DNA from: CAAGNP01 sp045603545
GTDB taxonomy: Bacteria; Bacteroidota; Bacteroidia; Bacteroidales; UBA932
Reading direction: 5' to 3'
Assembly (NCBI GenBank): GCA_045603545.1
Contig: JAZUMG010000048.1
Span: forward strand, 1-61,301
Length of the DNA: 61,301 bases
Part shown: positions 17,785 to 27,273 of the stretch, in pieces
Layout of the letters: the number at the start of each line of letters is the position of its first letter
Position numbering within the stretch: position 1 is the first letter of the stretch
Translations under genes and position numbers: made by a program
The notes under the pieces: model-generated
Told to the model about the DNA's origin: nothing
Databases searched by the model: none
The model's input: only the letters and a program-made list of their open reading frames with translations

Positions 17785-19506
17785 TTATCTGCGAGAAAAA
17801 AAGTAAGATTTTTGCCTCTTTTTATTCACCTGGTTTCTCTCCACAAAAATGGGTCTGAATGTTTTCAGGTCCATACCCGAATAGTACATCGCTGATGATG
17901 CAGTCATAGGTGTAGGCGTAAAGTCCTGAACTTGCTCCATATATATCCCTTTGAGATCCGGATGCCTTGACAATCTTATCATGTCTTCATCCTTGCATCC
18001 CGGGTGTGATGAGATAAAATACGGCACCAGTTGATATTTAAGACCATTTTTGGATGTAATCCTGTCAAACTCCCTTCTGAGAACCGAGAACAGTCTGAAC
18101 GTAGGCTTTGACATATATTGAAGGACATGATCCTCCGTATGCTCAGGTGCCACTTTAAGCCTGCCGGAAGTATGCTTTGTTATCAATTCCTGCAAATAAG
18201 GTCTCGATGACTCATCCAGATAACCGTTCTCACCAAGGAAGAGGTCATATCTGATACCGCTGCCTATATAGAAATTCTTTACCCCTTTTATCTTGGAAAT
18301 CTCATTGTACAAAGCGAGCACATCCTTGTGAGAGTGGTTCAGATTTGGACACATTTTAGGGAAAAGACAAGACTTTCTGCTGCACTTGTCACACAGCTGA
18401 GGGTTCTTTCCCCTCATTTTGTACATATTGGCAGTCGGAGCACCAACATCTGATATTACTCCCTTAAACTCAGGATGTAAAACAAGTTTGTTAATCTCGT
18501 TAACAATATTGTTAACCGACCTGTTTTGTATAAATCTGCCTTGATGTGCAGCTATTGTACAGAAACTGCAGCCTCCAAAACATCCGTGATGGATGTTGAT
18601 GGAAAACTTGATCATATCATAGGCCGGAATCCTTTTGCCTTTATATCTTGGATGTGGAAGTTTTGTAAACGGGAGATCGAAGAAAGAGTCCATCTCCTCT
18701 TCGGTAGCGGGTGGATACGGAGGATTTATCACCACCTCCATATCTCCGCAAGGTTCCACCAGTCTTTTAGGGTGAAGCTTGTTGGCCTCTGTCTCTATAA
18801 TGTTGAAATTCTCAACAAATGTCAGTTTGGATTTGACTGCCGCCTCATAGGATTTAAGGACAATGGTTTCATCGTCTCCCTTATTTGTCCCCTTGGGAAC
18901 CATATATCCGACCTGAGGTATCTGCCTGATATGATATTCACTTCCCCCCTCATCAAAAGCTCTTGCCATCTCCACAATGGGCCTCTCCCCCATTCCATAG
19001 ATGAGATAATCTGCCTTTGAATCTACAAGTATGGATGGCAGGAGTCTGTCCTGCCAGTAATCATAGTGAGTAACCCTCCTTAAAGAGGCCTCAATCCCCC
19101 CAATAACTACAGGTACATCCGGATAGAGCTCTTTGAGGATATTGGAATAGACCTTTACTGCGTAATCGGGTCTGAAGGAGGCTTTGCCGTCAGGGGTATA
19201 TGCATCATCAGACCTGAGTCTCTTGTTGGCGGTATAATGGTTTACCATAGAGTCCATTGCCCCGGAGTTCACTCCAAAGAAAAGGCGGGGTCTTCCAAGT
19301 TTCTTGAAGTCCCTCAAGTCGTCCCTCCAGTTTGGCTGTGGAACAATGGCAACCCTATATCCGTGAGATTCAAGTATTCTGCCTATCACAGCCGTACCAA
19401 AAGAGGGGTGGTCCACATAAGCGTCGCCAGAGAACAATATCACATCGATATAGTCCCAACCGAGGGCTTCGACCTCCTTCTTGGTGGTAGGCAGGAAAGG
19501 TGACAC
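17785..19506 (-). CDS. YgiQ-family radical SAM protein
   Basis: Large cytoplasmic radical SAM enzyme of unknown reaction. The cluster motif is C-x3-C-x2-C (HHGCFGGCSFCTIAAHQGR, near residue 305-320); an N-terminal B12-binding-like segment precedes it, and C-terminal conserved blocks include LKVAPEHTEDHVL and the MYYSGMDLKTFRP segment. Length is 573 residues, slightly shorter than the roughly 600-700 of some homologues because the C-terminal tail is short. A second Cys cluster CDKCSRKSC (near 375) is visible. Translation starts at GTG 19506, six bases after the argS stop. Confidence 0.9.
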   Translation of the reverse strand: MSPFLPTTKKEVEALGWDYIDVILFSGDAYVDHPSFGTAVIGRILESHGYRVAIVPQPNWRDDLRDFKKLGRPRLFFGVNSGAMDSMVNHYTANKRLRSDDAYTPDGKASFRPDYAVKVYSNILKELYPDVPVVIGGIEASLRRVTHYDYWQDRLLPSILVDSKADYLIYGMGERPIVEMARAFDEGGSEYHIRQIPQVGYMVPKGTNKGDDETIVLKSYEAAVKSKLTFVENFNIIETEANKLHPKRLVEPCGDMEVVINPPYPPATEEEMDSFFDLPFTKLPHPRYKGKRIPAYDMIKFSINIHHGCFGGCSFCTIAAHQGRFIQNRSVNNIVNEINKLVLHPEFKGVISDVGAPTANMYKMRGKNPQLCDKCSRKSCLFPKMCPNLNHSHKDVLALYNEISKIKGVKNFYIGSGIRYDLFLGENGYLDESSRPYLQELITKHTSGRLKVAPEHTEDHVLQYMSKPTFRLFSVLRREFDRITSKNGLKYQLVPYFISSHPGCKDEDMIRLSRHPDLKGIYMEQVQDFTPTPMTASSAMYYSGMDLKTFRPIFVERNQVNKKRQKSYFFSRR

Positions 19507-19512
19507 GGCAAA

Positions 19513-21276
19513 TTACATTCTTTCAGGAAGTTCAATACCCAAAATACCCATTGCCTTAGTAAGCACTTTGGCTATCACATCGATAAGGGCAAGTCTGAAA
19601 AGTCGTACCTTCTCATCCTCTTCCCTCATGATAGAGACGTCGTGGTAATATTGGTTGAACTCCTTGGCCAAATCATATGCGTAGTTTGCAACAACTGCAG
19701 GAGAGTGTGCTGCACCACCCTCTTTGATCTTTTCTGGGAACAGATTCAGCATCTTGATAATGCTTACCTCTTTATCCAGTAGTTTGGATGGATCATCCAA
19801 TCCTTTTACTGCCAATTCTTCCACCTGAGCCTTTCTCAAGATAGATTTGATACGGGCATGTGTATACTGGATGAAAGGACCTGTATTTCCGTTGAAGTCG
19901 ATGGACTCGCGTGGATCGAAAAGCATGGTCTTGCGTGGATCCACCTTGATAATGAAGTACTTCAATGCACCCAGACTGAGCATTTCAAAGAGTTTATGCT
20001 GCTCTTCTTGTGACATTCCGTCCATCTTGCCAAGTTCAAGTGAAGTCTCTTTTGCAGTATTGTACATCTTGTCAAGAAGATCGTCCGCATCCACCACTGT
20101 TCCTTCTCGGGACTTCATCTTACCCTCCGGAAGCTCTACCATACCATATGAAAGGTGATAGATGGCATCAGACCAGTCAAAACCAAGTTTCTTGAGGATA
20201 AGTTTCAACACCTGGAAGTGGTAATTCTGCTCATTACCCACCACGTATATGATCTCATCAAGTTTGAATTCAGAATATCTGCTCTCTGCTGTACCGAGAT
20301 CCTGGGTCATATACACAGATGTACCGTCAGAACGGAGAAGAAGCTTCCTGTCAAGACCGTCTGCTGTAAGGTCACACCATACAGAACCGTCCTCCATCTT
20401 CTCAAAAACACCAGCTTCCAATCCTTTCTGCACCAATGCTTTACCCAAAAGATATGTTTGTGACTCGTAGTATATCTTGTCAAATTCGATACCCAACCTG
20501 TTATAGGTCTCATCAAAGCCCTCGTAAACCCAGCCATTCATCTTTTTCCAAAGATCAACTACCTCCTGATCTCCGCTCTCCCATTTGAAGAGCATCTCCT
20601 GAGCCTCTTTCATTATAGGGGCATCCTTGTCTTCGCAGCCAAGTTTCTCGCACTCCTCTTTCAACATATTGTTGAAGAGCACATAGTAGTCACCAACCAG
20701 GTGGTCACCCTTTTTGCCGGAAGATGCAGGGGTCTCTCCATTTCCTCTTTTGAGCCAAGCGAGCATAGATTTGCAGATATGGATACCACGGTCATTCACA
20801 AGGTTCACCTTGATGACATTATGACCATTTGCTGCCAATAGTTTTGATACAGATGAGCCTAAGAGATTGTTTCTAATATGGCCCAGGTGGAGTGGTTTGT
20901 TGGTATTTGGACTTGAATACTCCACCATAATGGTCTTCCCTGTAGGTGCCCCCTGACCAAAATCCTCGGTAGAGGCGATGTCAGCAAATACACTATTCCA
21001 GAATGCCTGGGAAATTTTTATATTCAAAAATCCTTTGACCACATTATACGACTCTATCTCAGGTGTATTCTCTTTAAGCCATGCCCCCACCTCTTCACCA
21101 GTGGCTTCTGGTGATTTCTTGCTCACCTTGAGCAATGGAAACATCACTGCTGTTACATCACCTTCAAACTCTTTTCTGGTAGCCTGCATCTGAATAGGCA
21201 TACCCTCTGCAGAGGCTCCATATAGAGATTTTACCGCCTCTTTAACTCTTTCTGATATAAAAATTTCCTGATTCAT
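19513..21276 (-). CDS. argS: Arginyl-tRNA synthetase
   Basis: Class I aminoacyl-tRNA synthetase charging tRNA-Arg. The ATP-binding signature is PLHLGHIRNN (HIGH-type, near residue 132) and the KMSKS-like loop is KMKSREGTVVD (near 395). An N-terminal additional domain (1-90) and a C-terminal DALR anticodon-binding domain (about 465-587) are present. Length 587 is typical. It directly abuts the AGCS symporter stop (no spacer) and precedes ygiQ by six bases. Confidence 0.97.
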   Translation of the reverse strand: MNQEIFISERVKEAVKSLYGASAEGMPIQMQATRKEFEGDVTAVMFPLLKVSKKSPEATGEEVGAWLKENTPEIESYNVVKGFLNIKISQAFWNSVFADIASTEDFGQGAPTGKTIMVEYSSPNTNKPLHLGHIRNNLLGSSVSKLLAANGHNVIKVNLVNDRGIHICKSMLAWLKRGNGETPASSGKKGDHLVGDYYVLFNNMLKEECEKLGCEDKDAPIMKEAQEMLFKWESGDQEVVDLWKKMNGWVYEGFDETYNRLGIEFDKIYYESQTYLLGKALVQKGLEAGVFEKMEDGSVWCDLTADGLDRKLLLRSDGTSVYMTQDLGTAESRYSEFKLDEIIYVVGNEQNYHFQVLKLILKKLGFDWSDAIYHLSYGMVELPEGKMKSREGTVVDADDLLDKMYNTAKETSLELGKMDGMSQEEQHKLFEMLSLGALKYFIIKVDPRKTMLFDPRESIDFNGNTGPFIQYTHARIKSILRKAQVEELAVKGLDDPSKLLDKEVSIIKMLNLFPEKIKEGGAAHSPAVVANYAYDLAKEFNQYYHDVSIMREEDEKVRLFRLALIDVIAKVLTKAMGILGIELPERM

Positions 21277-22656
21277 CTATTTATTTTTAGCGAAATACTT
21301 CTTCATCTCAGCCTTAACTTTAGGTGAGAGAATGAACAATGTTATCATGGTAGGGAATGCCATCAATGCGTATGCAATGTCAATAAGACCGACTGCAGCT
21401 TTCAATGGAATCATAGCCGCCACCACAAGCATAATTAGGAAGAAGATATTGTAATATCTTGAATATTTTGCACCGAAAAGGAACCCTGTACACTTCTGTC
21501 CATAGTATGAATATGAGAACATGGTCGAGAATGCAAAGAAGAATAGCATTGCCAACAACAGGTACTTACCCACACCAGGGATAGAAGCATCAAATGCCTG
21601 GAGAGCCACACTCAAACCGGCAATAGAACCGCTGATACCGTTGCCAAGTGCCAATACATCCCTTTGGATCAGAATGGCAATAGCTGTAAGTGTACATACC
21701 AGACCTGAGTCAATAGATGGACCTATCATTGCCACAAGACCCTCTCTTACAGGCTCATTGTTCTTGGATGCACCGTGCATCATCGATGCTGTACCTACAC
21801 CTGCCTCATTGACAAGGGCCGCACGTCTGATACCGATAAGTGCGATAGATGCCAAAGCACCTATACCTCCACCTACTCCGGCCTTGACTGTAAATGCCTC
21901 TGTGAAGATAGCACCGAATACACCCGGAACAGCTTTCAAGTGTGTAAGGATTATGTAGAGCACCAAAAGGAAATACATAGCCACCATAGCGGGAACCACC
22001 TTAGTAGCCACTTTTGATATTCTCTTGATACCGCCCAAAATCACACAAGCTACGATAACACAGATAATTACACCGATGATAAATCTAAGTGTTATAGTAT
22101 TTTGCTCAGGTGTGAAGAAAATGGTGGTAATCGCCTCGGTAAACTGGTTTGCCTGCATAATGCACAGTGTACCGATAAGACCGAATATTGAAAAGAATAC
22201 CGCCATTGGTTTCCATTTTGGACCAAGACCTGACATTATCATGTACATAGGGCCACCTTGCACCTCTCCAGCATCATCCTTGCCCTTATACATTACAGAA
22301 AGTGTCCCTTCAAAGAATTTGGTGGCCATACCCAGGATTGAGCTTACCCACATCCAGAATATAGCTCCAGGACCACCGATAGAGAGGGCAATAGCTACAC
22401 CTGCGATATTACCCATACCTACAGTAGCAGCAATCGCACTTGCAAGTGCCTCAAACGAGCTGATCTGGCCTTCGGCTTTATCATCCTTGGCCCTTAGAGA
22501 TTTGATAGCTCTTCCATAATACCTCAATGGGACAAAGCCAGAATAGAACAAAAAGAACAAACCACCTCCTACAAGGAGTGTAAAAAGAGGATAACCGCAG
22601 ATAAAATCACTTACTGCGGTTATTCCATTTTCTAGTGCAGACCAAAAGTTTGCCAT
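21277..22656 (-). CDS. Alanine/glycine:cation symporter (AGCS family)
   Basis: Inner-membrane Na+/H+-coupled alanine or glycine importer. The 459-residue protein has about 10-11 hydrophobic helices and the AGCS signatures GGPGAIFWMWVSSILGMATKF (cut here to its core, near residue 93) and VNEAGVGTASMMHG (near 287). It sits between the M3 peptidase gene (9 bases upstream) and argS (no gap). The grouping with a dipeptidyl carboxypeptidase suggests use of peptide-derived amino acids, an inference from context. Confidence 0.92.
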   Translation of the reverse strand: MANFWSALENGITAVSDFICGYPLFTLLVGGGLFFLFYSGFVPLRYYGRAIKSLRAKDDKAEGQISSFEALASAIAATVGMGNIAGVAIALSIGGPGAIFWMWVSSILGMATKFFEGTLSVMYKGKDDAGEVQGGPMYMIMSGLGPKWKPMAVFFSIFGLIGTLCIMQANQFTEAITTIFFTPEQNTITLRFIIGVIICVIVACVILGGIKRISKVATKVVPAMVAMYFLLVLYIILTHLKAVPGVFGAIFTEAFTVKAGVGGGIGALASIALIGIRRAALVNEAGVGTASMMHGASKNNEPVREGLVAMIGPSIDSGLVCTLTAIAILIQRDVLALGNGISGSIAGLSVALQAFDASIPGVGKYLLLAMLFFFAFSTMFSYSYYGQKCTGFLFGAKYSRYYNIFFLIMLVVAAMIPLKAAVGLIDIAYALMAFPTMITLFILSPKVKAEMKKYFAKNK

Positions 22657-22665
22657 ATCCTATAT

Positions 22666-24759
22666 TTATAGACCTCTATTGTTCAATAGTGCTTGAATTC
22701 CAGGTTGTTGACCTCTGAAGTTCACATAAAGAGTCATAGCTTCATCTTCGCCAGCTCTTGCCAAAACCTCATATCTGAATTTTGATGCCACCTCTTTATT
22801 GAAGATGTCACCTGTCTCTACGAATGCCTGATATGCATCAGCATCCAGAACCTCTGCCCATATGTAGCTATAGTAACCTGCGGTATATCCACCACCAAAA
22901 GTGTGGTTGAAGTAGGTAGTTCTGTATCTTGGAGGAATCTGTGAAAGGATACCTCTATCACCAAGCACTTTTGCTTCAAATGCTACAAGATCAATATTTT
23001 CAGGAATCTCTGTAAGAACGTGGTAGTCCATATCAAGATAAGATGCTGCCAGATATTCTACAGTGGCGAAGCCCTGACCATATTTGCCTGACTTGTCAAG
23101 TTTCTCTACTAGCTCAGAAGGGATTACCTCGCCTGTCTGATAATGTTTTGCATATACATTAAGTACCTGTGGTTCAAATGCCCAGTGCTCCATAATTTGT
23201 GATGGAAGTTCCACAAAGTCACGTGTGATACCGGTTAGACCGTCATATTTCACATCCTGAAGAAGTGACTGAAGGGCGTGACCGCACTCATGGAAATATG
23301 TCTCTACCTCATCTGGGCTCAAAAGTGCAGGCTGATCGCCTACAGGGCGGGTGAAGTTGCCCACTACAGTTACAAGTGGAGCCACTCTCTTACCATCCTC
23401 GTAAGTCTGCTCACGGAAACCGCCACACCATGCACCACCTCTCTTCTGTCCTGGACGGGCAAACATATCAAAGAAGATGACACCAAGATGTGTACCGTCA
23501 GCCTCTTTACACTCAAATGCTACAGCCTCAGGATGAGGGAGTGGAACATTTTCAAGTTGTGTAAAAGTGATACCGTACAGTTGGTTTGCCACGTAGAAGA
23601 TACCTTCACGTACATTCTCAAGTTTGAAATATGGTCTTAGCTCATCCTCAGTAAGATTAAACTTGCTTACTTTAGCCTTCTCAAAATAATATCTCCAGTC
23701 AGAAGCTTTAAGTTCACCCTTAACACCCTCTTTTCTGGCGATCTTGGTCATATCCTTAAGCTCGTTCTTGGCAGCTTTGATAGCTGGAGCCCAGATCTGG
23801 TCCAATAGATTGAAGACAGCCTCTTCAGTTTTGGCCATACGGGTATCAAGAGCATACTCAGCATAGTTTTTACAACCCATAATCTGGGCTTTTTTGAGAC
23901 GAAGCTCTATAAGTTTTGCGATAGTTGCCTTGCTGTCATTCTCATTGTTGTTGTTGCCTCTCATAAGGTATGCATTCATCATCTGCTCCCTTAGTTCAGC
24001 ATTGTCAGCGTTTTGCAAGAAAGGCATGATGCTTGGATTGTCAAGACCGAAAATCCATTTACCCTCCATACCAGCAGCTTTAGCCCTTGATGCAGCCTCT
24101 GCAATCTGTGCTTCAGAAAGGCCTGAAAGGTCCTTCTCATCCTCAATTACAAGTTTATATGCTGCTGTCTCCTTGAGAAGGTTTTGGCCGAACTCAAGCT
24201 GAAGGGCTGAAATTTCAGCATTAACCTCCTTTAGTTCAGCTTTCTTGTCCTCAGGAAGGTTAGCGCCAGAACGCTCGAAGCCCTTATAGATCTCCTCCAC
24301 AAGTCTCATCTGATCCTTGTCAAGACCAAGGCTCTCTCTCTTGTCATAAACAGCCTTGATTCTCTGGAAAAGAGCATCATTGAGGGAAATCTCACTGAAG
24401 TGTGCACTCTGGATAGGAGAAAGCTCCCTTGAGATAGCCATAATGGCATCACTTGAGTTTACACCGCTCTCACTTGAGAAAACTACTGCCACTTTTGAAT
24501 AGAGACTACCAGCCTTGTCGTAAGGGAGGATAGTATTTTCAAAATTAGGCTCCTCTTTGCAATTTACAATAGCATCGATCTCAGCCTTGTGCTCTTCCAT
24601 TGCTTTAAGGAAAGCAGGCATATAGTGTTCAGGACGCACCTCTTCAAATGGAGGTATGCCAAATGGGGTATCCCACTCTTTAAGAAGTGGATTTGATTCA
24701 CAACTGTAAGTCATAAGAATTGCAATTGCTCCAACGATTGTCAATAAAGATTTTTTCAT
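22666..24759 (-). CDS. dcp: M3-family peptidyl-dipeptidase, lipoprotein
   Basis: Zinc metallopeptidase that clips dipeptides from peptide C-termini in the periplasm. A lipoprotein signal ends at MTYSC (Cys about residue 20 from ATG 24759), and the remaining about 677 residues match the Dcp/oligopeptidase A layout. The zinc motif is HECGH in YFHECGHALQSLL, with a further conserved Glu downstream in the FVELPSQIMEHW block. Another in-frame ATG at 24771 is possible, but the MKKSLL start gives the better signal. Gene follows rpoD by about 20 bases. Confidence 0.92.
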   Translation of the reverse strand: MKKSLLTIVGAIAILMTYSCESNPLLKEWDTPFGIPPFEEVRPEHYMPAFLKAMEEHKAEIDAIVNCKEEPNFENTILPYDKAGSLYSKVAVVFSSESGVNSSDAIMAISRELSPIQSAHFSEISLNDALFQRIKAVYDKRESLGLDKDQMRLVEEIYKGFERSGANLPEDKKAELKEVNAEISALQLEFGQNLLKETAAYKLVIEDEKDLSGLSEAQIAEAASRAKAAGMEGKWIFGLDNPSIMPFLQNADNAELREQMMNAYLMRGNNNNENDSKATIAKLIELRLKKAQIMGCKNYAEYALDTRMAKTEEAVFNLLDQIWAPAIKAAKNELKDMTKIARKEGVKGELKASDWRYYFEKAKVSKFNLTEDELRPYFKLENVREGIFYVANQLYGITFTQLENVPLPHPEAVAFECKEADGTHLGVIFFDMFARPGQKRGGAWCGGFREQTYEDGKRVAPLVTVVGNFTRPVGDQPALLSPDEVETYFHECGHALQSLLQDVKYDGLTGITRDFVELPSQIMEHWAFEPQVLNVYAKHYQTGEVIPSELVEKLDKSGKYGQGFATVEYLAASYLDMDYHVLTEIPENIDLVAFEAKVLGDRGILSQIPPRYRTTYFNHTFGGGYTAGYYSYIWAEVLDADAYQAFVETGDIFNKEVASKFRYEVLARAGEDEAMTLYVNFRGQQPGIQALLNNRGL

Positions 24760-24779
24760 ATTTAGATTCATTAATATTT

Positions 24780-25640
24780 CTAACCCAGGTAGCTCTTGAG
24801 AAGTTTGCTACGATTGCTGTGTCTCAGACGGCGGATAGCCTTCTCCTTGATCTGACGTACCCTTTCACGGGTAAGACCGAACTTCTCCCCTATCTCTTCA
24901 AGTGTCATTTCTGAAGTACCGATACCGAAGAAATCCTTGACGATATCCCTCTCCCTCTCTGTCAAGGTAGACAAAGCCCTCTCAATCTCTTTGTTAAGGG
25001 ACTCATTTACAAGGCCCCTGTCTGCATTTGGAGAGTCATTGTTCACAAGGACATCCAAAAGGCTGTTGTCCTCACCATCCACAAATGGAGCATCCACAGA
25101 TACGTGTCTGCCGGACACCCTCAATGTATCTGCAATTTTCTCTCTCGGAATGTCAAGAATCTCTGCCAACTCATCGGGTGATGGCATACGCTCGTTCTCC
25201 TGCTCGAATTTGTTCAGAGCTTTGTTGATTTTATTGAGGGAACCAACCTGATTCAATGGAAGTCTCACGATCCTCGATTGCTCAGCAAGGGCCTGAAGGA
25301 TTGACTGGCGGATCCACCATACAGCATAAGAGATGAATTTGAAACCGCGAGTTTCATCAAATTTCTCTGCTGCCTTGATAAGTCCCAGGTTACCCTCATT
25401 GATAAGGTCAGGAAGGCTGAGACCCTGATTCTGATATTGTTTGGCTACAGAAACCACGAAACGGAGGTTCGCCCTTGTCAGTTTTTCAAGTGCCTCCTGA
25501 TCCCCCTTGCGGATCCTTTGGGCCAATTCCACTTCATCTTCTACAGTAATAAGTTCCTCTCTACCTATCTCTTGTAGATACTTGTCCAGAGATGCGCTCT
25601 CTCTGTTAGTAATTGATTTGGTTATTTTTAACTGTCTCAT
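24780..25640 (-). CDS. rpoD: Primary sigma factor RpoD (short Bacteroidetes type)
   Basis: Sigma-70 housekeeping factor for RNA polymerase. At 286 residues it lacks the long region 1.1 of proteobacterial RpoD, as usual in Bacteroidetes. Region 1.2 is SLDKYLQEIGREELIT, region 2 includes GLIKAAEKFDETRGFKFISYAVWWIRQS (core aromatic residues), regions 3 and 4 follow, and the region 4.2 helix-turn-helix is EEIGEKFGLTRERVRQIKEKA. ATG 25640 is the start: an in-frame TTG (25649) falls at about the predicted transcript start. It lies 82 bases downstream of degP and just upstream of dcp. Its promoters are presumably the TAnnTTTG boxes listed here. Confidence 0.96.
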   Translation of the reverse strand: MRQLKITKSITNRESASLDKYLQEIGREELITVEDEVELAQRIRKGDQEALEKLTRANLRFVVSVAKQYQNQGLSLPDLINEGNLGLIKAAEKFDETRGFKFISYAVWWIRQSILQALAEQSRIVRLPLNQVGSLNKINKALNKFEQENERMPSPDELAEILDIPREKIADTLRVSGRHVSVDAPFVDGEDNSLLDVLVNNDSPNADRGLVNESLNKEIERALSTLTERERDIVKDFFGIGTSEMTLEEIGEKFGLTRERVRQIKEKAIRRLRHSNRSKLLKSYLG

Positions 25641-25657
25641 TGTATACAAATAAGTTG

Positions 25658-25665
25658 CAAAGATA
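25658..25665 (-). promoter_or_regulatory. -7 promoter box upstream of rpoD
   Basis: TATCTTTG matches TAnnTTTG and would start the transcript near 25652, about 12 bases before ATG 25640. No strict TTTG lies at -33 (a GTTG is 16 bases upstream), so rpoD may also be read from degP. Confidence 0.55.
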
Positions 25666-25731
25666 GCATTTTTTTAATATGCAACCTTTGCAACTCAAGT
25701 ATTTTAAGAATATATTTTCCAGAACGCCTGA

Positions 25732-27165
25732 CTACAGGCCGATAGCATAGTAGAAGACCGAACCGTCAGGGTATACACCTTCCACCAGGACAGACCTTTT
25801 GGCCTTCTTCACTATAGCGGCAACATCTGCAGGTGTAACAACCATTGTGTTATTGACAAAAGTGATGATAAAGTCCTGTTTTATACCGGCTTCCTTTATT
25901 TTACCCTTCTCTATCGATTTCACCTGAACACCCGATTTGAGTCCCAGTTTCTCCAATTTGTCCTTAGGTGCAGGGACCAGTTCCGCACCGAAAAGATTGA
26001 TCTTCTCCTGTGCCGATGCAGTACCCATATCCTGAGCATCCTTACCTATAAGGGTAACCTCGAGTTTATGTTCCTTATCTCCCCTCAATACCACCAGGGT
26101 CACCTTGTCACCAGGACGGTATCTGTTTATTTTCTCCTGAACAGCAGAACCCTTCTTGACAGGCTCCCCTTCTATCGAGATGAGCACATCTCCTGCCTTT
26201 ACTCCAGCCCTGTCAGCAGCTCCACCTTTTACAACATCTGCCACATATACACCATCCAGAGTAGGAAGCTCCTTCTCCTTTTTCAATGCATCCGAAATAT
26301 CCTGCATTGATATCCCAAGCATTGCCCTCTGCACCTTTCCGAAATCCATCAGGTCAGAAACTATTTTCCTGACAATATTTACCGGAACAGCAAAAGAATA
26401 TCCGGCATAAGAACCTGTATTGGAGATAATTGCAGTATTGATACCGACCAATTCGCCCTTGATATTGACAAGCGCTCCCCCACTGTTGCCAGGATTCACC
26501 GCAGCATCTGTCTGAATAAATGACTCTATCTTGAACTCACCATTATTAGGCATAGAACGCCCTTTCGCACTCACAATACCGGCAGTAATGGTTGAATTAA
26601 GACCGTAAGGACTGCCGATTGCCAGCACCCACTCACCCAAGCGGAGTTTATCAGAATCTCCATAAGGGATTGTAGGGAGATTTTCTGCCTCCACTTTGAG
26701 CAAAGCCACATCAGTAGCAGGGTCAGTACCGATCAGTTCCGCTTTGAAAGACTTATTGTTGTCCATTGTCACCTCTATCTCGGATGCTCCTGCCACAACG
26801 TGATTGTTTGTGACAATATATCCGTCATGCGTAATGATGACACCGGATCCGCTTCCCACCTGCTCACGGGGAGCTGACTGTCCGCCTCCAAAACCGAAGA
26901 AATAGTCAAAGATGGATGGTGGCATCTGATTGCCTTCCGATCTTTTTATCACCTTTACAAAAACCACTGCCTTCACAGATGTCTCTGCAGCATAGGTAAA
27001 ATCGGGATACTCCCCGGAAAATTTGACATTCCTGACTTGAGGGGCCTCATCTGAATATGTATAGACAGCACTCTGATTGCTGTTCAATACACTTTTCACC
27101 ACTATAAACGATGTGGCTCCACCTAATAAAATTGCGCACAACGCTACCAACAAAAATCTTTTCAT
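25732..27165 (-). CDS. DegP/HtrA-type periplasmic serine protease
   Basis: Envelope quality-control protease (Do family). An N-terminal signal or membrane anchor (residues 4-25) precedes a trypsin-like domain with the triad His122 (VTNNHVV), Asp152 (ATDVALLKV) and Ser228 (NPGNSGGAL). Two PDZ domains follow (about residues 275-375 and 395-477). Length 477 is typical. The gene is followed by rpoD and is divergent from dnaN across a 108-base AT-rich gap. A heat or envelope stress role is from family knowledge. Confidence 0.94.
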   Translation of the reverse strand: MKRFLLVALCAILLGGATSFIVVKSVLNSNQSAVYTYSDEAPQVRNVKFSGEYPDFTYAAETSVKAVVFVKVIKRSEGNQMPPSIFDYFFGFGGGQSAPREQVGSGSGVIITHDGYIVTNNHVVAGASEIEVTMDNNKSFKAELIGTDPATDVALLKVEAENLPTIPYGDSDKLRLGEWVLAIGSPYGLNSTITAGIVSAKGRSMPNNGEFKIESFIQTDAAVNPGNSGGALVNIKGELVGINTAIISNTGSYAGYSFAVPVNIVRKIVSDLMDFGKVQRAMLGISMQDISDALKKEKELPTLDGVYVADVVKGGAADRAGVKAGDVLISIEGEPVKKGSAVQEKINRYRPGDKVTLVVLRGDKEHKLEVTLIGKDAQDMGTASAQEKINLFGAELVPAPKDKLEKLGLKSGVQVKSIEKGKIKEAGIKQDFIITFVNNTMVVTPADVAAIVKKAKRSVLVEGVYPDGSVFYYAIGL

Positions 27166-27226
27166 ATATATTGAAATTGTTAAATACTTTGATGCGATAA
27201 ACTCAAAATATATGCCAAAAATTTTT

Positions 27227-27234
27227 TACATTTG
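27227..27234 (+). promoter_or_regulatory. -7 promoter box of dnaN
   Basis: TACATTTG matches TAnnTTTG, 39 bases before dnaN ATG 27274. The sequence repeats ACATTTG/GCATTTG/ACATTTG within 24 bases, so the exact box is uncertain. Confidence 0.45.
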
Positions 27235-27273
27235 CATTTGTAACATTTGAAAACAAAAAATAAAAATATAAGT

